Assembly (NCBI RefSeq): GCF_009901565.1
Contig: NZ_WXEW01000005.1
Coordinates: 611,186 to 675,185 of the forward strand
Direction: 5' to 3'
DNA length: 64,000 bases
DNA from: Herbidospora solisilvae
GTDB taxonomy: Bacteria > Actinomycetota > Actinomycetes > Streptosporangiales > Streptosporangiaceae
Positions 8,779 through 16,978 of the stretch are shown in pieces. The translations under genes were made by a program, and so were the position numbers. The notes under the pieces were generated by a model, which saw only the letters and a program-made list of their open reading frames with translations, was not told where the DNA came from and did no database searches. Position 1 is the stretch's first letter; each line of letters begins with the position of its first letter.

Positions 8779-9938
8779 TAAGAGTTCTTGGGAACGCTCG
8801 GGAAGATGCGATCCATGGCCTTGGCGCCGTCCTCCATGACGGGCCGGATCTGGTGCCGGTAGACCAGCTCGGTAACCGCCGTCCCGTGATGGCCTACGAG
8901 CCTGGCGATGTTCTCCAGGGGCATCCCGGAGTCGGAGAGCAGGGAGACGAACGTGTGCCGGAGTTCGCGCGGGGTCCACTCGTCTCCGCAGAGTCCCGCC
9001 CTGTCGAAGATGATGCTCACGTCCCGCTCGACGTTGTTCACGTCCAAGGGCGTACCGGTGCGCGTACAGAACACCAGGTCGTTGTCGTGCCAGCTCTCGC
9101 CCGCCTTCTGGCGTGCCTGGTCCTGACGAACACGGTGGGCGCGGAGGGCCTCCACACAGCGCAATGGCATGGCGAGAGTCCGGCGAGACTTCTTGGTCTT
9201 GGTGTCCCCACCGTCGCGCACGGAACGCCAGACCATGATGGAGGGCGGAACGCCGTCCTCGGGTCGGCCTTCCAGATCCACATGAGACCACTGGAGGGCG
9301 CGTAGTTCCTCGGTTCGGGCGCCGATCAGGATGGAGAGCACCACATAGGCGTGCAGAGTGGCACTTTCCGCCGCTTCCAGTACGGCAATCGCTTGGGTCA
9401 GCGTGAGCGCCTTGGACGGCCGACCGGGGCGGCCTTCCGGTATTTCCGCCAGGGCGACCACATTTCGTTTGACCAGGTCCCTTGCTTGCGCCTTTTTGAT
9501 CGATCGATTGAGAAGGGAATGCAGGATTTGAAGGGATCGCGTGCTGAGTTTTCCCCTACGGTCCGCGAGCCATTTCTCTACATCTTCGACCTTGAGGTCT
9601 CGAAGCTTCCGGGCACCGAGACCAGGGATAACGTGATTGTCCACGTAACCCCGATACATGGTGACGGTCTTTTCGGAACGGCCTCCGAGTCCGTGAGCCA
9701 TCCAGTATGTGACGGCGTCCTTGACGGTGTAATCCGCCGGCGCGATGGCTAAGCCGTCTTCGTAGTCGCGAAGCACCTCCTTGAGCTTGGTCTTGGCCTC
9801 GGTCTTCGTCTTACCACTTCCGCGTTTGACGATGCGCTTCCCGGTGGGGTCGTATCCCAGGCTTGCGGTGGCGATCCAGCGTTCTCGCTTGGCGTCCCAG
9901 TGCAGGCCGCCGTCTCCTCTACTGCGTCGTTTGGTCAT
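8778..9938 (-). CDS. int: Tyrosine recombinase, AICE integrase
   Basis: Site-specific recombinase joining element and tRNA-Phe att sites. It has 386 residues: an N-terminal arm-binding region (GDGGLHWDAKRERW...), a SAM-like core-binding domain (about 70-165), and a catalytic domain with Arg208 (IGARTEELRAL), a Lys/Arg-rich beta hairpin (about 247-253), Arg327 (TPRELRHTF), His350 (LVGHHG) and nucleophile Tyr360 (VYRHQI). The first His of the usual HxLR box is Arg324, as in many AICE integrases. Start ATG 9938 overlaps the xis stop as ATGA, so the two are translationally coupled. The longer frame to 10046 overlaps xis and is unlikely. Confidence 0.95.
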   Translation of the reverse strand: MTKRRSRGDGGLHWDAKRERWIATASLGYDPTGKRIVKRGSGKTKTEAKTKLKEVLRDYEDGLAIAPADYTVKDAVTYWMAHGLGGRSEKTVTMYRGYVDNHVIPGLGARKLRDLKVEDVEKWLADRRGKLSTRSLQILHSLLNRSIKKAQARDLVKRNVVALAEIPEGRPGRPSKALTLTQAIAVLEAAESATLHAYVVLSILIGARTEELRALQWSHVDLEGRPEDGVPPSIMVWRSVRDGGDTKTKKSRRTLAMPLRCVEALRAHRVRQDQARQKAGESWHDNDLVFCTRTGTPLDVNNVERDVSIIFDRAGLCGDEWTPRELRHTFVSLLSDSGMPLENIARLVGHHGTAVTELVYRHQIRPVMEDGAKAMDRIFPSVPKNS

Positions 9939-10162
9939 CAAGCGGCTTCCTTGGCTTCCTTCTCCAGTAGGGCGATGTAGTCGTGAAGGGCGTTGGCGGG
10001 AATGAGGCGGGCGCGACCCTGCCGGACCGTGCGCAGTCGTCCGCATCTGATCTGGTCATAAAGGACGGTCCGGCTCATGCTGAGTACGCGCATCGCATGG
10101 GAGACGCGGTAGAGCAGTTGGTCCGGGTCGAGTTGGATGCTGGTGTGCGTTTTGGTGGTCAT
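9938..10162 (-). CDS. xis: Excisionase, MerR-like helix-turn-helix (HTH_17)
   Basis: A 74-residue DNA-binding protein. The core YRVSHAMRVLSMSRTVLYDQI followed by GRLRTVRQGRARLIP is the winged-helix excisionase pattern used by AICEs to direct Int towards excision. Its stop overlaps the int start. Upstream lies the iteron-like region, which probably contains its promoter. Confidence 0.9.
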   Translation of the reverse strand: MTTKTHTSIQLDPDQLLYRVSHAMRVLSMSRTVLYDQIRCGRLRTVRQGRARLIPANALHDYIALLEKEAKEAA

Positions 10163-10220
10163 GGTCTGGCTGCCTTCCGGGTGCGGTCGTCAGGTGCCGT
10201 GCGTTGCGGGGAGGGCTGAA

Positions 10221-10550
10221 ACATCTCCGCATCTCCGCATCTCCGCAAAAGAGGTTCTGACCTGGGGCGATGCATGCGGAGATAGAGATTTCCCGATTGG
10301 CCCATCTCCGCAAACGGCGTCCATCTCCGCAGGAAGTGCGGAGATGCGGAGATGTGCGGAGATGGCAGATCGGCTACTCCGCAGACGTTTATGCTGGTCA
10401 ACGGCGTTTGCGGAGATGCGGAGATCTCCGCAAACGGCGTCCATCTCCGCAGGAAGTGCGGAGATGCGGAGATGTGCGGAGATGGCAGATCGGCTACTCC
10501 GCAGACGTTTATGCTGGTCAACGGCGTTTGCGGAGATGCGGAGATGTTTC
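10221..10550. repeat. Iteron-like region with a 120-bp tandem duplication
   Basis: The octamer ATCTCCGC or its complement GCGGAGAT occurs 18 times here, often head to tail and once as the palindrome GCGGAGATCTCCGC (10418-10431). A 120-bp unit is tandemly duplicated: 10305-10424 and 10425-10544 are identical. The location between xis and the helicase-like gene, and the iteron structure, suggest a replication origin or a binding region for the replication protein. No start codon with a ribosome site or long coding frame with normal composition is present. Confidence 0.85.
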
Positions 10551-12135
10551 AGCGGTTGGAAGGGGCCGGAGCGGTGTGGCACTCGACCCAGAACACGTTC
10601 CGATCGCCTCGGTCGTTCTTGGCGGAACGGATCACGTAGTTGCCGCGCCAGCGTCCGATCTGGCCGGTCAGTAGCCGTCCGAGGGCGAGCGCGTTGGGCA
10701 TGCGGCCGGTGGCGGTGGTGATGAACTGGCCGTCCCATGCGTCGTCCTCACCGAACCCGGTCTGCTTGGGTTCGCCGGACCGGCGCAGGTCGGCGGCGGT
10801 CATGGGCTGGCTGCCGTGCCGAGCGTGCCAACAGGACAGGAAGCCCCGCCAGCGGGTTTCGTCTTCGTCGATGTCGCGGATGTCGGCGGCGTTGGCCAGG
10901 AACCCGTCAACGCTGTGGTGAGCCAGGAACCCGCCCAGGGCTTGCGCCCACGGGGTGAACTGACGCATCGAGACCGTAGAGGCGCGGGGGGCGCCACGGT
11001 TGGTCCAGTCCAGAACCAGGACCAGCAGATGCCACAACACGGTGAGCTGGTTGGCAGGCACGGTGATCCACTGGTCCAGATGCGGGATGCCGAACCGGGT
11101 TTGGTCCCGTTGCTCAGGCCGCGGCATGTTCGGGTCCAAGTGGACGCGGACGGTCCGGGATGCCATGTCCCCGCCGACCTGGAGGTTGTTGCCGGTGGCC
11201 ATCCACAGCCGGTCGTTGACGGTGGCGATGTTCCGGGATGCTCCAAGCTGCCGGTCAGACCACACGCCGGCCGTAACGAGCAACGCCAGGGTGGCCGAGT
11301 CGATGACGGTTCCCTCGGCCAGGTTGTCCCACACGACCACCCCGACCTGTTCGGACAGAACCGCGGTGATGCTCTTGCGTAGTTCCTCTTCGGCATACGG
11401 CCAGGGCATGACGCGCTGGCCGTAGAGCATGCCGGGGCCGCCGGTCAGGATGCTTTTCCCGGAGGCGGGCATGGTCGCGTCGATCAGCGCGAACGGGGTC
11501 AGGCTGCGGGTGTAGTGCCGCAGGATCGGGGTCGCCAACAGCGCCAGGTAGTTGGCGCGGTCAGCCGCGGTGGCCCACGGGAAGTCCCGCAGAAACCGGT
11601 TCAGCAGGAAGTCCCGAGCCTGATGTACCTGCTCTGCGGTCGGGTGGTCGGGCACCGGCGGCAGCGCGACCTTGGCGGCCAGGTAGAGACCCGTGTCGGG
11701 GTCATAGCCGGGGCGCTGCAACAGGGTGCCGTCGCGGCGCAGGACCGGCGCCCCGATCACGCCGCGCAGCGCGGGCACGTCGGGCCAGGTCTTGCCCGCC
11801 AGGACCGAGGAGAGGATCTCCCGCGGCGGGGTGACCTCCTCCTCCATCGTCTCCATGCCACCGGTGCCGTCTTTGCGGGAGCGCAGCCGGTAGACGTAGG
11901 CGTGTTCGGCCAGCAGCCCAGCCAAGGTGGCGGGGGTCAGCGGGCTTGCCGCGACCGGCAACGGCGAATCCTCATCCGCCGCGGGGCTGGCCTGCCCGCC
12001 GGAGATGGTCTCCATGTGGACCAGCGCGCCGGCGGACACGTAGGTGTCAGGCAGCAGCCGGTCCACCAAAGCGCCCTTGAGAACGCGGATGGTCTCCGGG
12101 CCGGACCCGACGCGCAGCCGTGACGAGTCCTTCAT
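10549..12135 (-). CDS. Helicase-like replication ATPase of the AICE
   Basis: A 528-residue protein with a single P-loop domain: Walker A TMPASGKS (about 221-228), Walker B VVVWDN (266-271), sensor WMATGNN (311-317) and a likely Arg finger near 330. The layout resembles the ATPase half of phage and AICE primase-helicases. It starts at ATG 12135, which overlaps the PrimPol stop as ATGA, so primase and helicase are made as two coupled proteins. Its 3' end lies next to the iteron-like region. Together they should replicate the excised element before transfer. Confidence 0.8.
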   Translation of the reverse strand: MKDSSRLRVGSGPETIRVLKGALVDRLLPDTYVSAGALVHMETISGGQASPAADEDSPLPVAASPLTPATLAGLLAEHAYVYRLRSRKDGTGGMETMEEEVTPPREILSSVLAGKTWPDVPALRGVIGAPVLRRDGTLLQRPGYDPDTGLYLAAKVALPPVPDHPTAEQVHQARDFLLNRFLRDFPWATAADRANYLALLATPILRHYTRSLTPFALIDATMPASGKSILTGGPGMLYGQRVMPWPYAEEELRKSITAVLSEQVGVVVWDNLAEGTVIDSATLALLVTAGVWSDRQLGASRNIATVNDRLWMATGNNLQVGGDMASRTVRVHLDPNMPRPEQRDQTRFGIPHLDQWITVPANQLTVLWHLLVLVLDWTNRGAPRASTVSMRQFTPWAQALGGFLAHHSVDGFLANAADIRDIDEDETRWRGFLSCWHARHGSQPMTAADLRRSGEPKQTGFGEDDAWDGQFITTATGRMPNALALGRLLTGQIGRWRGNYVIRSAKNDRGDRNVFWVECHTAPAPSNR

Positions 12136-13412
12136 GCCGCCACGCTCCGGGGCCGCCTGGCGCCAGCCCTCAGACCAGACGCGATGGTCCGATGCGCTTC
12201 CCCGGTTTGCTGGCCGACCTGCTCGGCAGCAGAGGCCAGCCAGGCGGTCACGTCAGCCTCGGGCAGCGCCCCGCCGGCGACCAGTTGCCCGAGGGCGACC
12301 GAGGCGAGGTAGAGCGCGTTGTTGTGGCCGTCGGCGGGAGAGTCGGTCACGCGCGCCAACTCGGCGCCGATCGCGGCGCGGAGATAGGCGCCGTACCGGT
12401 CGGCGCTGACCAACGGCACGGTGACCGGTCGCTGCGGAGGCAGCGGCGCGGGCGTGAGGCGTTCGGCCAGCCATACCGGTAACGGGGCCGGCGGCGTGCG
12501 GTTGATGACCTCGTACGGGCCGGTGCCGTCGGGCAGGTCGACGAAGCTGCCGGGGCCGACGACGTACCCGCCGGTGGCGCGGGTGTCGATTTTCCAGCCC
12601 AGCCCGTTGCCGTCCTCGCCACGGGTGTTGCCCAGCGTGAGGCCGTCGGGGGCGGTGAAGTACAGGTGCAGTCCGCCGCGGCGGGTGGTCACGGTGAAGG
12701 TGTCGAACGGCAAGGGCTGTCCGGCGCGCTCGCAGATGACGGCCAGCACGTCGGCGCCATCGGTCACGCCCGGCAGGTCCCAGGGGATCGGGGGGCGAAG
12801 CCCCTCCTTCTCGGGTTTGTCGAGGTCGACGACCACGAGCCGGGAGGGGCCGCAGGCGATGCCGACGTTGTACGGGGTTCGGGTCCACCACCGGCGGATG
12901 ACGTCGGGGTCGGTGGTGTTGCGCTCCTTCCACGGCCAGTCTTTGAGCGGGTACTTGCCGCGCGGGGTGAGCGGGAAGACGTGCCAGCCCTTGGCGGCGG
13001 CGGCCAGCGCGTAGCGCAGGACGGGGTTCACGGTCGGGGTGCTCCTTCCGGCATGAGGTGCGGAGTGCCGGTAGCGGCGTACGGGGATGCCCGCCTGTTC
13101 GGCCAGGTGGGCGGTGTGGCTCGCGCCGGGGCTGTGGTCGCGGATGAAGGCGACGCAGAGATCGGCGCCGGCGGCGACCATGGCGGCGTTGCGGCGCGGT
13201 CCGGCGGCTTTGCCATGGGTGTCCCAGTCCGCGGGGTGGCGTTCGACCCGTCCACCCCAGCCGGTCCAGATGCGTTCGGCGATGGCGTCGGCGCCGTGCG
13301 GGCATGCCCCACTGACCAGGGTTGCCGTCCCGTCGCCCCAGACGGAGGCCAGGGCGGTGCGGATGGTCGTGGGGCATCTCCACGTGCGCGACCCAGTGAT
13401 CAGGACCCTCAC
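12132..13412 (-). CDS. SLOG (DUF2493) domain joined in frame to PrimPol primase-polymerase
   Basis: Residues 1-115 are a DUF2493/YspA-type SLOG domain: VLITGSRTW at the start and VSGACPHGADAIAE, the nucleotide-ligand loop. Residues 128-426 are a bifunctional primase-polymerase domain: HVFPLTPRGKYPL, the catalytic VVVDLDKP (Asp196, Asp198) and GGLHLYF (His249). No stop separates them. However, GGAAGGAG (13041-13048 on the complement) sits 10 bases before an in-frame GTG at 13031, where Val128-Asn-Pro begins the PrimPol part. So the gene may yield a fusion, a separate 299-residue PrimPol, or both. Start GTG 13412 overlaps the upstream stop as GTGA. Confidence 0.82.
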   Translation of the reverse strand: MRVLITGSRTWRCPTTIRTALASVWGDGTATLVSGACPHGADAIAERIWTGWGGRVERHPADWDTHGKAAGPRRNAAMVAAGADLCVAFIRDHSPGASHTAHLAEQAGIPVRRYRHSAPHAGRSTPTVNPVLRYALAAAAKGWHVFPLTPRGKYPLKDWPWKERNTTDPDVIRRWWTRTPYNVGIACGPSRLVVVDLDKPEKEGLRPPIPWDLPGVTDGADVLAVICERAGQPLPFDTFTVTTRRGGLHLYFTAPDGLTLGNTRGEDGNGLGWKIDTRATGGYVVGPGSFVDLPDGTGPYEVINRTPPAPLPVWLAERLTPAPLPPQRPVTVPLVSADRYGAYLRAAIGAELARVTDSPADGHNNALYLASVALGQLVAGGALPEADVTAWLASAAEQVGQQTGEAHRTIASGLRAGARRPRSVAA

Positions 13413-13699
13413 TCGGGGCGCCCGGGCGTGGCCAGGTCGGGCGGCAGGCAGGGCGGGGTGGGCTGGCCGTCGTAGTTGTTGCGGGTGGTGCCGTCCGGCA
13501 GGCGCCATTCGGTCCACCACCGGCGCCCGTACGGGGAAGGGCGCTTCTGCGCCCGGGTGCCGCACCGCCGGCAGGTGGCGTGGTACTTGTCGTGATGGGT
13601 CCAACGGTGCCGGGCCGGGGTCGTGGCTTTCCGCGCGTCCTCGCGGTCCTGTTCGCCGGCGGTCTGGTTGGGGTCGCGGCGGGCGGTCGGGGATTTCAT
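13409..13699 (-). CDS. Small hypothetical protein with CxxC motif
   Basis: 96 residues, basic and Trp/Tyr-rich, with HATCRRCGTR and GRRWWTEWRLPDG motifs. A single CxxC near residue 43 plus upstream His residues could bind zinc. GGAGG lies 10 bases before ATG 13699. It overlaps the SLOG-PrimPol start by GTGA. Likely an AICE accessory DNA- or protein-binding factor; function unknown. Confidence 0.7.
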   Translation of the reverse strand: MKSPTARRDPNQTAGEQDREDARKATTPARHRWTHHDKYHATCRRCGTRAQKRPSPYGRRWWTEWRLPDGTTRNNYDGQPTPPCLPPDLATPGRPE

Positions 13700-13721
13700 G
13701 CGGGTGTTTCCTCCGGTTTGG

Positions 13722-13748
13722 GTGTCTGAGGCGCTGAGAGCGCCTCAG
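13722..13748. promoter_or_regulatory. Perfect 12-bp stem-loop before the replication operon
   Basis: GTCTGAGGCGCT/AGCGCCTCAGAC with a 3-base loop, in an AT-richer patch (13740-13800) that looks like a promoter region. It lies 23 bases upstream of the ATG at 13699, so it could be an operator or a 5' leader structure. Confidence 0.6.
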
Positions 13749-13813
13749 ACGGCTTTTGATCTATGTCCGTGTATTTGAGCAAGCGTTTGCTTGTCTCGAC
13801 CGCTAGAGCCCTC

Positions 13814-13972
13814 TCAGCCCCGCCCGGTTCCGGTCTTGCGCAGCGCGCCGGGGGCGTGTTCATCGCAGCGGGGGCCGCACGGGTAGGGCCGGGTGGGAAG
13901 CGCTCCGCACGGTCTTGAGCCGTAGTTGCAGGGGCCGTGTAGCCCACTGCTCGGGCGGGGTGGCGGTTTCAT
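13814..13972 (-). CDS. Very small Cys-rich AICE protein
   Basis: 52 residues. The motif CNYGSRPCG followed by YPCGPRCDEH gives four Cys and a His, a compact zinc-ribbon-like pattern seen in small AICE and plasmid proteins. ATG 13972 overlaps the stop of the upstream gene (ATGA), which is the main reason to accept such a short gene. Function unknown. Confidence 0.65.
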   Translation of the reverse strand: MKPPPRPSSGLHGPCNYGSRPCGALPTRPYPCGPRCDEHAPGALRKTGTGRG

Positions 13973-14187
13973 CGGGTGCCGTCGCGATGCAGCCGGCGGA
14001 AGTGGACGTACAGGCGCCAGCCCAGACGGGGCCGTAGGCCGGTGCCGTCGCAGGGGCGGCAGGCGTGGCGCCGGCGGCCGGACGGGCAGCGTCGGCAGGG
14101 CTTCCACGGCTTGGCCGCACACATCGCGACGTAACCGAGAGTGATCAGCGGTAGGCAGAGGACTAGCAGGGCAATGACGGTGGCCAT
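13969..14187 (-). CDS. Small membrane protein with CxxC zinc-ribbon
   Basis: 72 residues: an N-terminal transmembrane helix (VIALLVLCLPLITLGYVAM), then CRRCPSGRRRHACRPCDGTG, a DnaJ-like zinc-ribbon motif. GGAGG stands 5 bases before ATG 14187. It is coupled by ATGA to the 52-residue gene. Small proteins of this kind accompany transfer genes of actinomycete elements; the role is unknown. Confidence 0.7.
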   Translation of the reverse strand: MATVIALLVLCLPLITLGYVAMCAAKPWKPCRRCPSGRRRHACRPCDGTGLRPRLGWRLYVHFRRLHRDGTR

Positions 14188-14227
14188 CAGGGCCTCCAGG
14201 GCCGTTCCGGGGGTTTTCGCAGGCCAG

Positions 14228-14315
14228 CGTCTAGACGCTAGATCGCTGGCAGGAAGCGGTTTAGAGGTCTAGGTGAGCCTCTAGACCTAGAGGGGGTGGC
14301 CTCTAGATCTAGAGG
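14228..14315. repeat. Cluster of CCTCTAGA palindromes downstream of traB (candidate clt or operator)
   Basis: Two 16-bp palindromes, CCTCTAGACCTAGAGG (14278-14293) and CCTCTAGATCTAGAGG (14300-14315), plus partial copies at 14228-14238 and 14260-14273. They begin 12 bases past the traB stop, where actinomycete plasmids carry clt repeats recognised by TraB. They also lie upstream of the gene starting at 14187 and share TCTAGA with the operators at 19672-19722, so an operator role is equally possible. Confidence 0.6.
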
Positions 14316-14326
14316 CGATCCACGGG

Positions 14327-16612
14327 CTAGGAAGCCGCCTCAGTTGCCCGCTTCTTATCACGGTGCGTGACAGCGTTGAGGATGTCGTCGCGGGCGATGC
14401 CGATGCGGTTGGCGCCTTTGCCGCCACCTTCGGGGGTGCCCCACACCTGCATGGTCTTGATGCCGTAGGGCTTGAGTGCGGTGGTGAGCTGGCCGGTCTT
14501 GGCGCCGCCTTCCAGGTCGGCCCACGGGCCGTAGATTTCGGGCCGCAGTTCGGCGAGCCGGTCGACAACCAGTTCGTTCCACACCTTCGCTTCGGCGGTC
14601 GGGACCACGGCCAGGATGTCGGCCAGCAGGTCGAAGGTGGGGGTGACCTGTTCGGGTCGCTGTCCGGCGGCGTGGCCGGTCAGCATCCCGGCGCCGGACC
14701 GCAGGGCGTGCGCCCGGTCGGCGATCTTCTGGGTTGCGGCGGTGTCGAGGTAGGCCGTCTTGACCACCTTGGGCATCGAGGTCGCACCGACCAGGTAACC
14801 GGTCCCGGCGTCACCGCCATCCTTGGGCGGTCCCGGAACGAACAACGTGGCGCGGATGCCGTTCTTGTAGGCCGAGGTGCCCAGGATCATGTCGTTCTCG
14901 ATCTGGCCGGCCACCCGAAGGCAGAACCGGATGCTCACGTTGGCGCTGATTCCGGTGGGAAGGCTGTCCTTGTCGGGGCGCTGGGTGGCCAGGATCAGCA
15001 CCACGCCCAGCGCGCGACCGAGCTTGATGATGAACTCGGCGTCATCCCCGGCCTTGTCGCCGTACTCGGGGTGGGCGAACAGGTTCTGACACTCATCGAA
15101 GATGGCCACCAGCGGGTGAAGGCCAAGGGAACGCATGTCGGCGATCTGCCGGGTGACCTTCTTGTCCGGGCACAGGTCCGGCGGCAGGGCCTTGAGCGCG
15201 GCGGCGCGGCGCATGACCTCCTTGCGCAGCAACGTGAGGGAGTCGGCGGCGTAGGCGATGGCCTCGTCCTCGATGCCGGACACGTACCGGTGGCAGTTCT
15301 GCTCGTGCGGGTCGAGGTCGCCGGTGCCCTTGAGTTCGTGAATCCACAGCTCGACGCTCGGGTCCAGCGCCGCGCCAGAGGCCAGCACCCGGACCGAGGC
15401 GGTCTTGCCCTGGCCGGGCTGGGAGCCCATCAGAACGTTGTGCTCGATGACCGGCACGGTCACGGCGCGTCCGCGCGGGTCGGACCCGAACGGGATGCCC
15501 TTGAACACGTCGTGCCTTGCGGCCTTGACCAGGGGCGACTTCACGACCGTCTTGGACAGGTCCTTGTCCCCGACCCACAGGATCAGGCGGCCTTCGTGGA
15601 TCGTGTTGTCGCCCTCGGGCCAGATGCAGCCCAACGGCCGGCGCAGCGCCGATGCCATCCGGTCGCGCTTGTCCATCACGTCGGCCACGGTCACGCCGTA
15701 GGGCAGGTCGATGTCGGCCCGCCAGCCGGGGCCGTCGCGGGTGATGGGGGCCACGAACCGGATGGCGTCCTTGGGGTTCTTCGTCATGGCCGAGTTGATG
15801 CCGGAGATGCCCAGCACGGTCAGCGACCGGATCACGATGTCGCTGGTCAGCTTCTCGACCGCAGACGGGACGACGGCGCGTTCGATCAGAGGCCGGTCGG
15901 CGGGCTTGCCGATGATGCCCAGCACCGCGACGATCGCGGCCAGGGCCGCCCACTGGACCATGGTGGGCTGGTTGGCCACGATGACGGCCAGGATCAGCAG
16001 CGTGAGCACGGTCAGACCGGCGACCCAGACGCGCAGCCGGACACGGGCGTCACGCTGCCGGGACAGCTTCAGGTAGGCCTCGGGGTCGGCCTTCTGCACG
16101 GTCGCCATCCGGACCGGCTGGCCTTCCAGGTCGAAGGTCCACCGGATGAACCCGCCGACCAGCCGGAAGAAACCGCGGGGTGCCCGGACGGCCATTCGGC
16201 CCGCGTAGAGGGGGGTTCGGGTGAGCTGGTAGCCGGACACGTGCAGGTAGTGCCAGCCGACCCACCGCAGCGTGTCGACGGCCTCGGTGCGCGAGCGCAG
16301 CCACGTCGGGACGATCGGCTGACGGGTCCGCGCCTTGGCTTCCAGGTCGGTCCGCCAGTCCGGCAGGTCGTGCCCCGGCTGGTCGACGAACACCACCTGG
16401 CCTTCCAGGACGGCGGTCGTCCCGTCGCCAGCGGCTACCTCGGCGGTGCCGTCGGTGGTGGCGTTGCTGCGGTCGGGCGTGCCGTTCGGGTGGCGGCCGG
16501 CTCGGGCGCTCTCGATCGGAACGACGGCGGCGCCGCCGGTCAGGACGTCCGGGCGGTCCGAACGGGGGTCTGGCGTGGGCGCTTCTACGGGGGTGGGCGG
16601 GTCATGCCTCAT
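14327..16612 (-). CDS. traB: TraB-type FtsK/SpoIIIE DNA translocase
   Basis: Membrane ATPase that moves double-stranded element DNA between mycelia. The 761 residues comprise a Pro/Thr-rich N-terminus, two transmembrane helices (about 195-213 and 219-236), a P-loop ATPase with Walker A MGSQPGQGKTAS (395-406) and Walker B LVAIFDECQN (501-510), ILATQRPDKDSLPTGI typical of FtsK proteins, and a C-terminal winged helix (about 680-750, GGGKGANRIGIARDD) for recognition of clt repeats. It starts at ATG 16612, overlapping the 45-residue gene upstream (ATGA). Confidence 0.93.
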   Translation of the reverse strand: MRHDPPTPVEAPTPDPRSDRPDVLTGGAAVVPIESARAGRHPNGTPDRSNATTDGTAEVAAGDGTTAVLEGQVVFVDQPGHDLPDWRTDLEAKARTRQPIVPTWLRSRTEAVDTLRWVGWHYLHVSGYQLTRTPLYAGRMAVRAPRGFFRLVGGFIRWTFDLEGQPVRMATVQKADPEAYLKLSRQRDARVRLRVWVAGLTVLTLLILAVIVANQPTMVQWAALAAIVAVLGIIGKPADRPLIERAVVPSAVEKLTSDIVIRSLTVLGISGINSAMTKNPKDAIRFVAPITRDGPGWRADIDLPYGVTVADVMDKRDRMASALRRPLGCIWPEGDNTIHEGRLILWVGDKDLSKTVVKSPLVKAARHDVFKGIPFGSDPRGRAVTVPVIEHNVLMGSQPGQGKTASVRVLASGAALDPSVELWIHELKGTGDLDPHEQNCHRYVSGIEDEAIAYAADSLTLLRKEVMRRAAALKALPPDLCPDKKVTRQIADMRSLGLHPLVAIFDECQNLFAHPEYGDKAGDDAEFIIKLGRALGVVLILATQRPDKDSLPTGISANVSIRFCLRVAGQIENDMILGTSAYKNGIRATLFVPGPPKDGGDAGTGYLVGATSMPKVVKTAYLDTAATQKIADRAHALRSGAGMLTGHAAGQRPEQVTPTFDLLADILAVVPTAEAKVWNELVVDRLAELRPEIYGPWADLEGGAKTGQLTTALKPYGIKTMQVWGTPEGGGKGANRIGIARDDILNAVTHRDKKRATEAAS

Positions 16613-16746
16613 GATGGGGTCACCTCGTGCTCTTTGGCGGGTGTGGGGTTGCGGGGCACGGCCGGTGTCTTGGCGGATTCGGCCGTGCCCCAGGTGCCGC
16701 TCGGGGCGGTCTTACGGGTGGGGTAGGTCAGGCGGGACGGCGTCAC
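16609..16746 (-). CDS. 45-residue coupled small protein
   Basis: It begins at GTG 16746 inside a GTGA overlap with the upstream gene and ends in an ATGA overlap with traB. Pro/Thr-rich, no recognisable domain. The double coupling supports translation, perhaps only to link traB expression to the genes before it. Confidence 0.6.
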   Translation of the reverse strand: MTPSRLTYPTRKTAPSGTWGTAESAKTPAVPRNPTPAKEHEVTPS

Positions 16747-16970
16747 GAATGGGCCTCGGTGTCGCGGGTCCGGCGACGGGGCGTGCAGCAGGTGCAGCGG
16801 TGGGCGGCCATGTGCGCCTGAATCTCGCCCTCGACGCGGCGCCGGGTGAGGTGGTACCGCAGGCAGGTGAAAAGCACCAGGACGATGCACGGGATGGTCA
16901 CCACCGCGCCCGTGATGAGCATGCCGGGCAGGATCATGCCTGCCGGAGGGATAAGCATGAGCGGATTCAT
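16743..16970 (-). CDS. Small membrane protein with Cys-rich tail
   Basis: 75 residues: an N-terminal hydrophobic stretch (about 3-40) able to span the membrane, a basic segment, and HRCTCCTPRRR at the end. GAGG precedes ATG 16970. It lies 8 bases after the Spd-like gene, in the same transfer operon. Probable Spd-type accessory of TraB; no family recognised. Confidence 0.7.
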   Translation of the reverse strand: MNPLMLIPPAGMILPGMLITGAVVTIPCIVLVLFTCLRYHLTRRRVEGEIQAHMAAHRCTCCTPRRRTRDTEAHS

Positions 16971-16978
16971 GGGTTACC

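Noticed and set aside
10221-10550. CRISPR array
   Set aside because: The repeats are 8-mers in both orientations plus one 120-bp tandem copy; there are no regular unique spacers and no cas genes.
10270-10721. Long frames in several phases across the octamer repeats
   Set aside because: Their repetitive translation simply reflects the 120-bp duplication; they have no ribosome site or family resemblance, and the region looks like iterons.
13696-13947. 83-residue minus-strand frame ending in an ATGA overlap with the gene at 13409-13699
   Set aside because: It crosses an AT-rich promoter-like patch and a perfect stem-loop, overlaps the more convincing 52-residue Cys-rich gene, and has no domain. 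The overlap may be chance.
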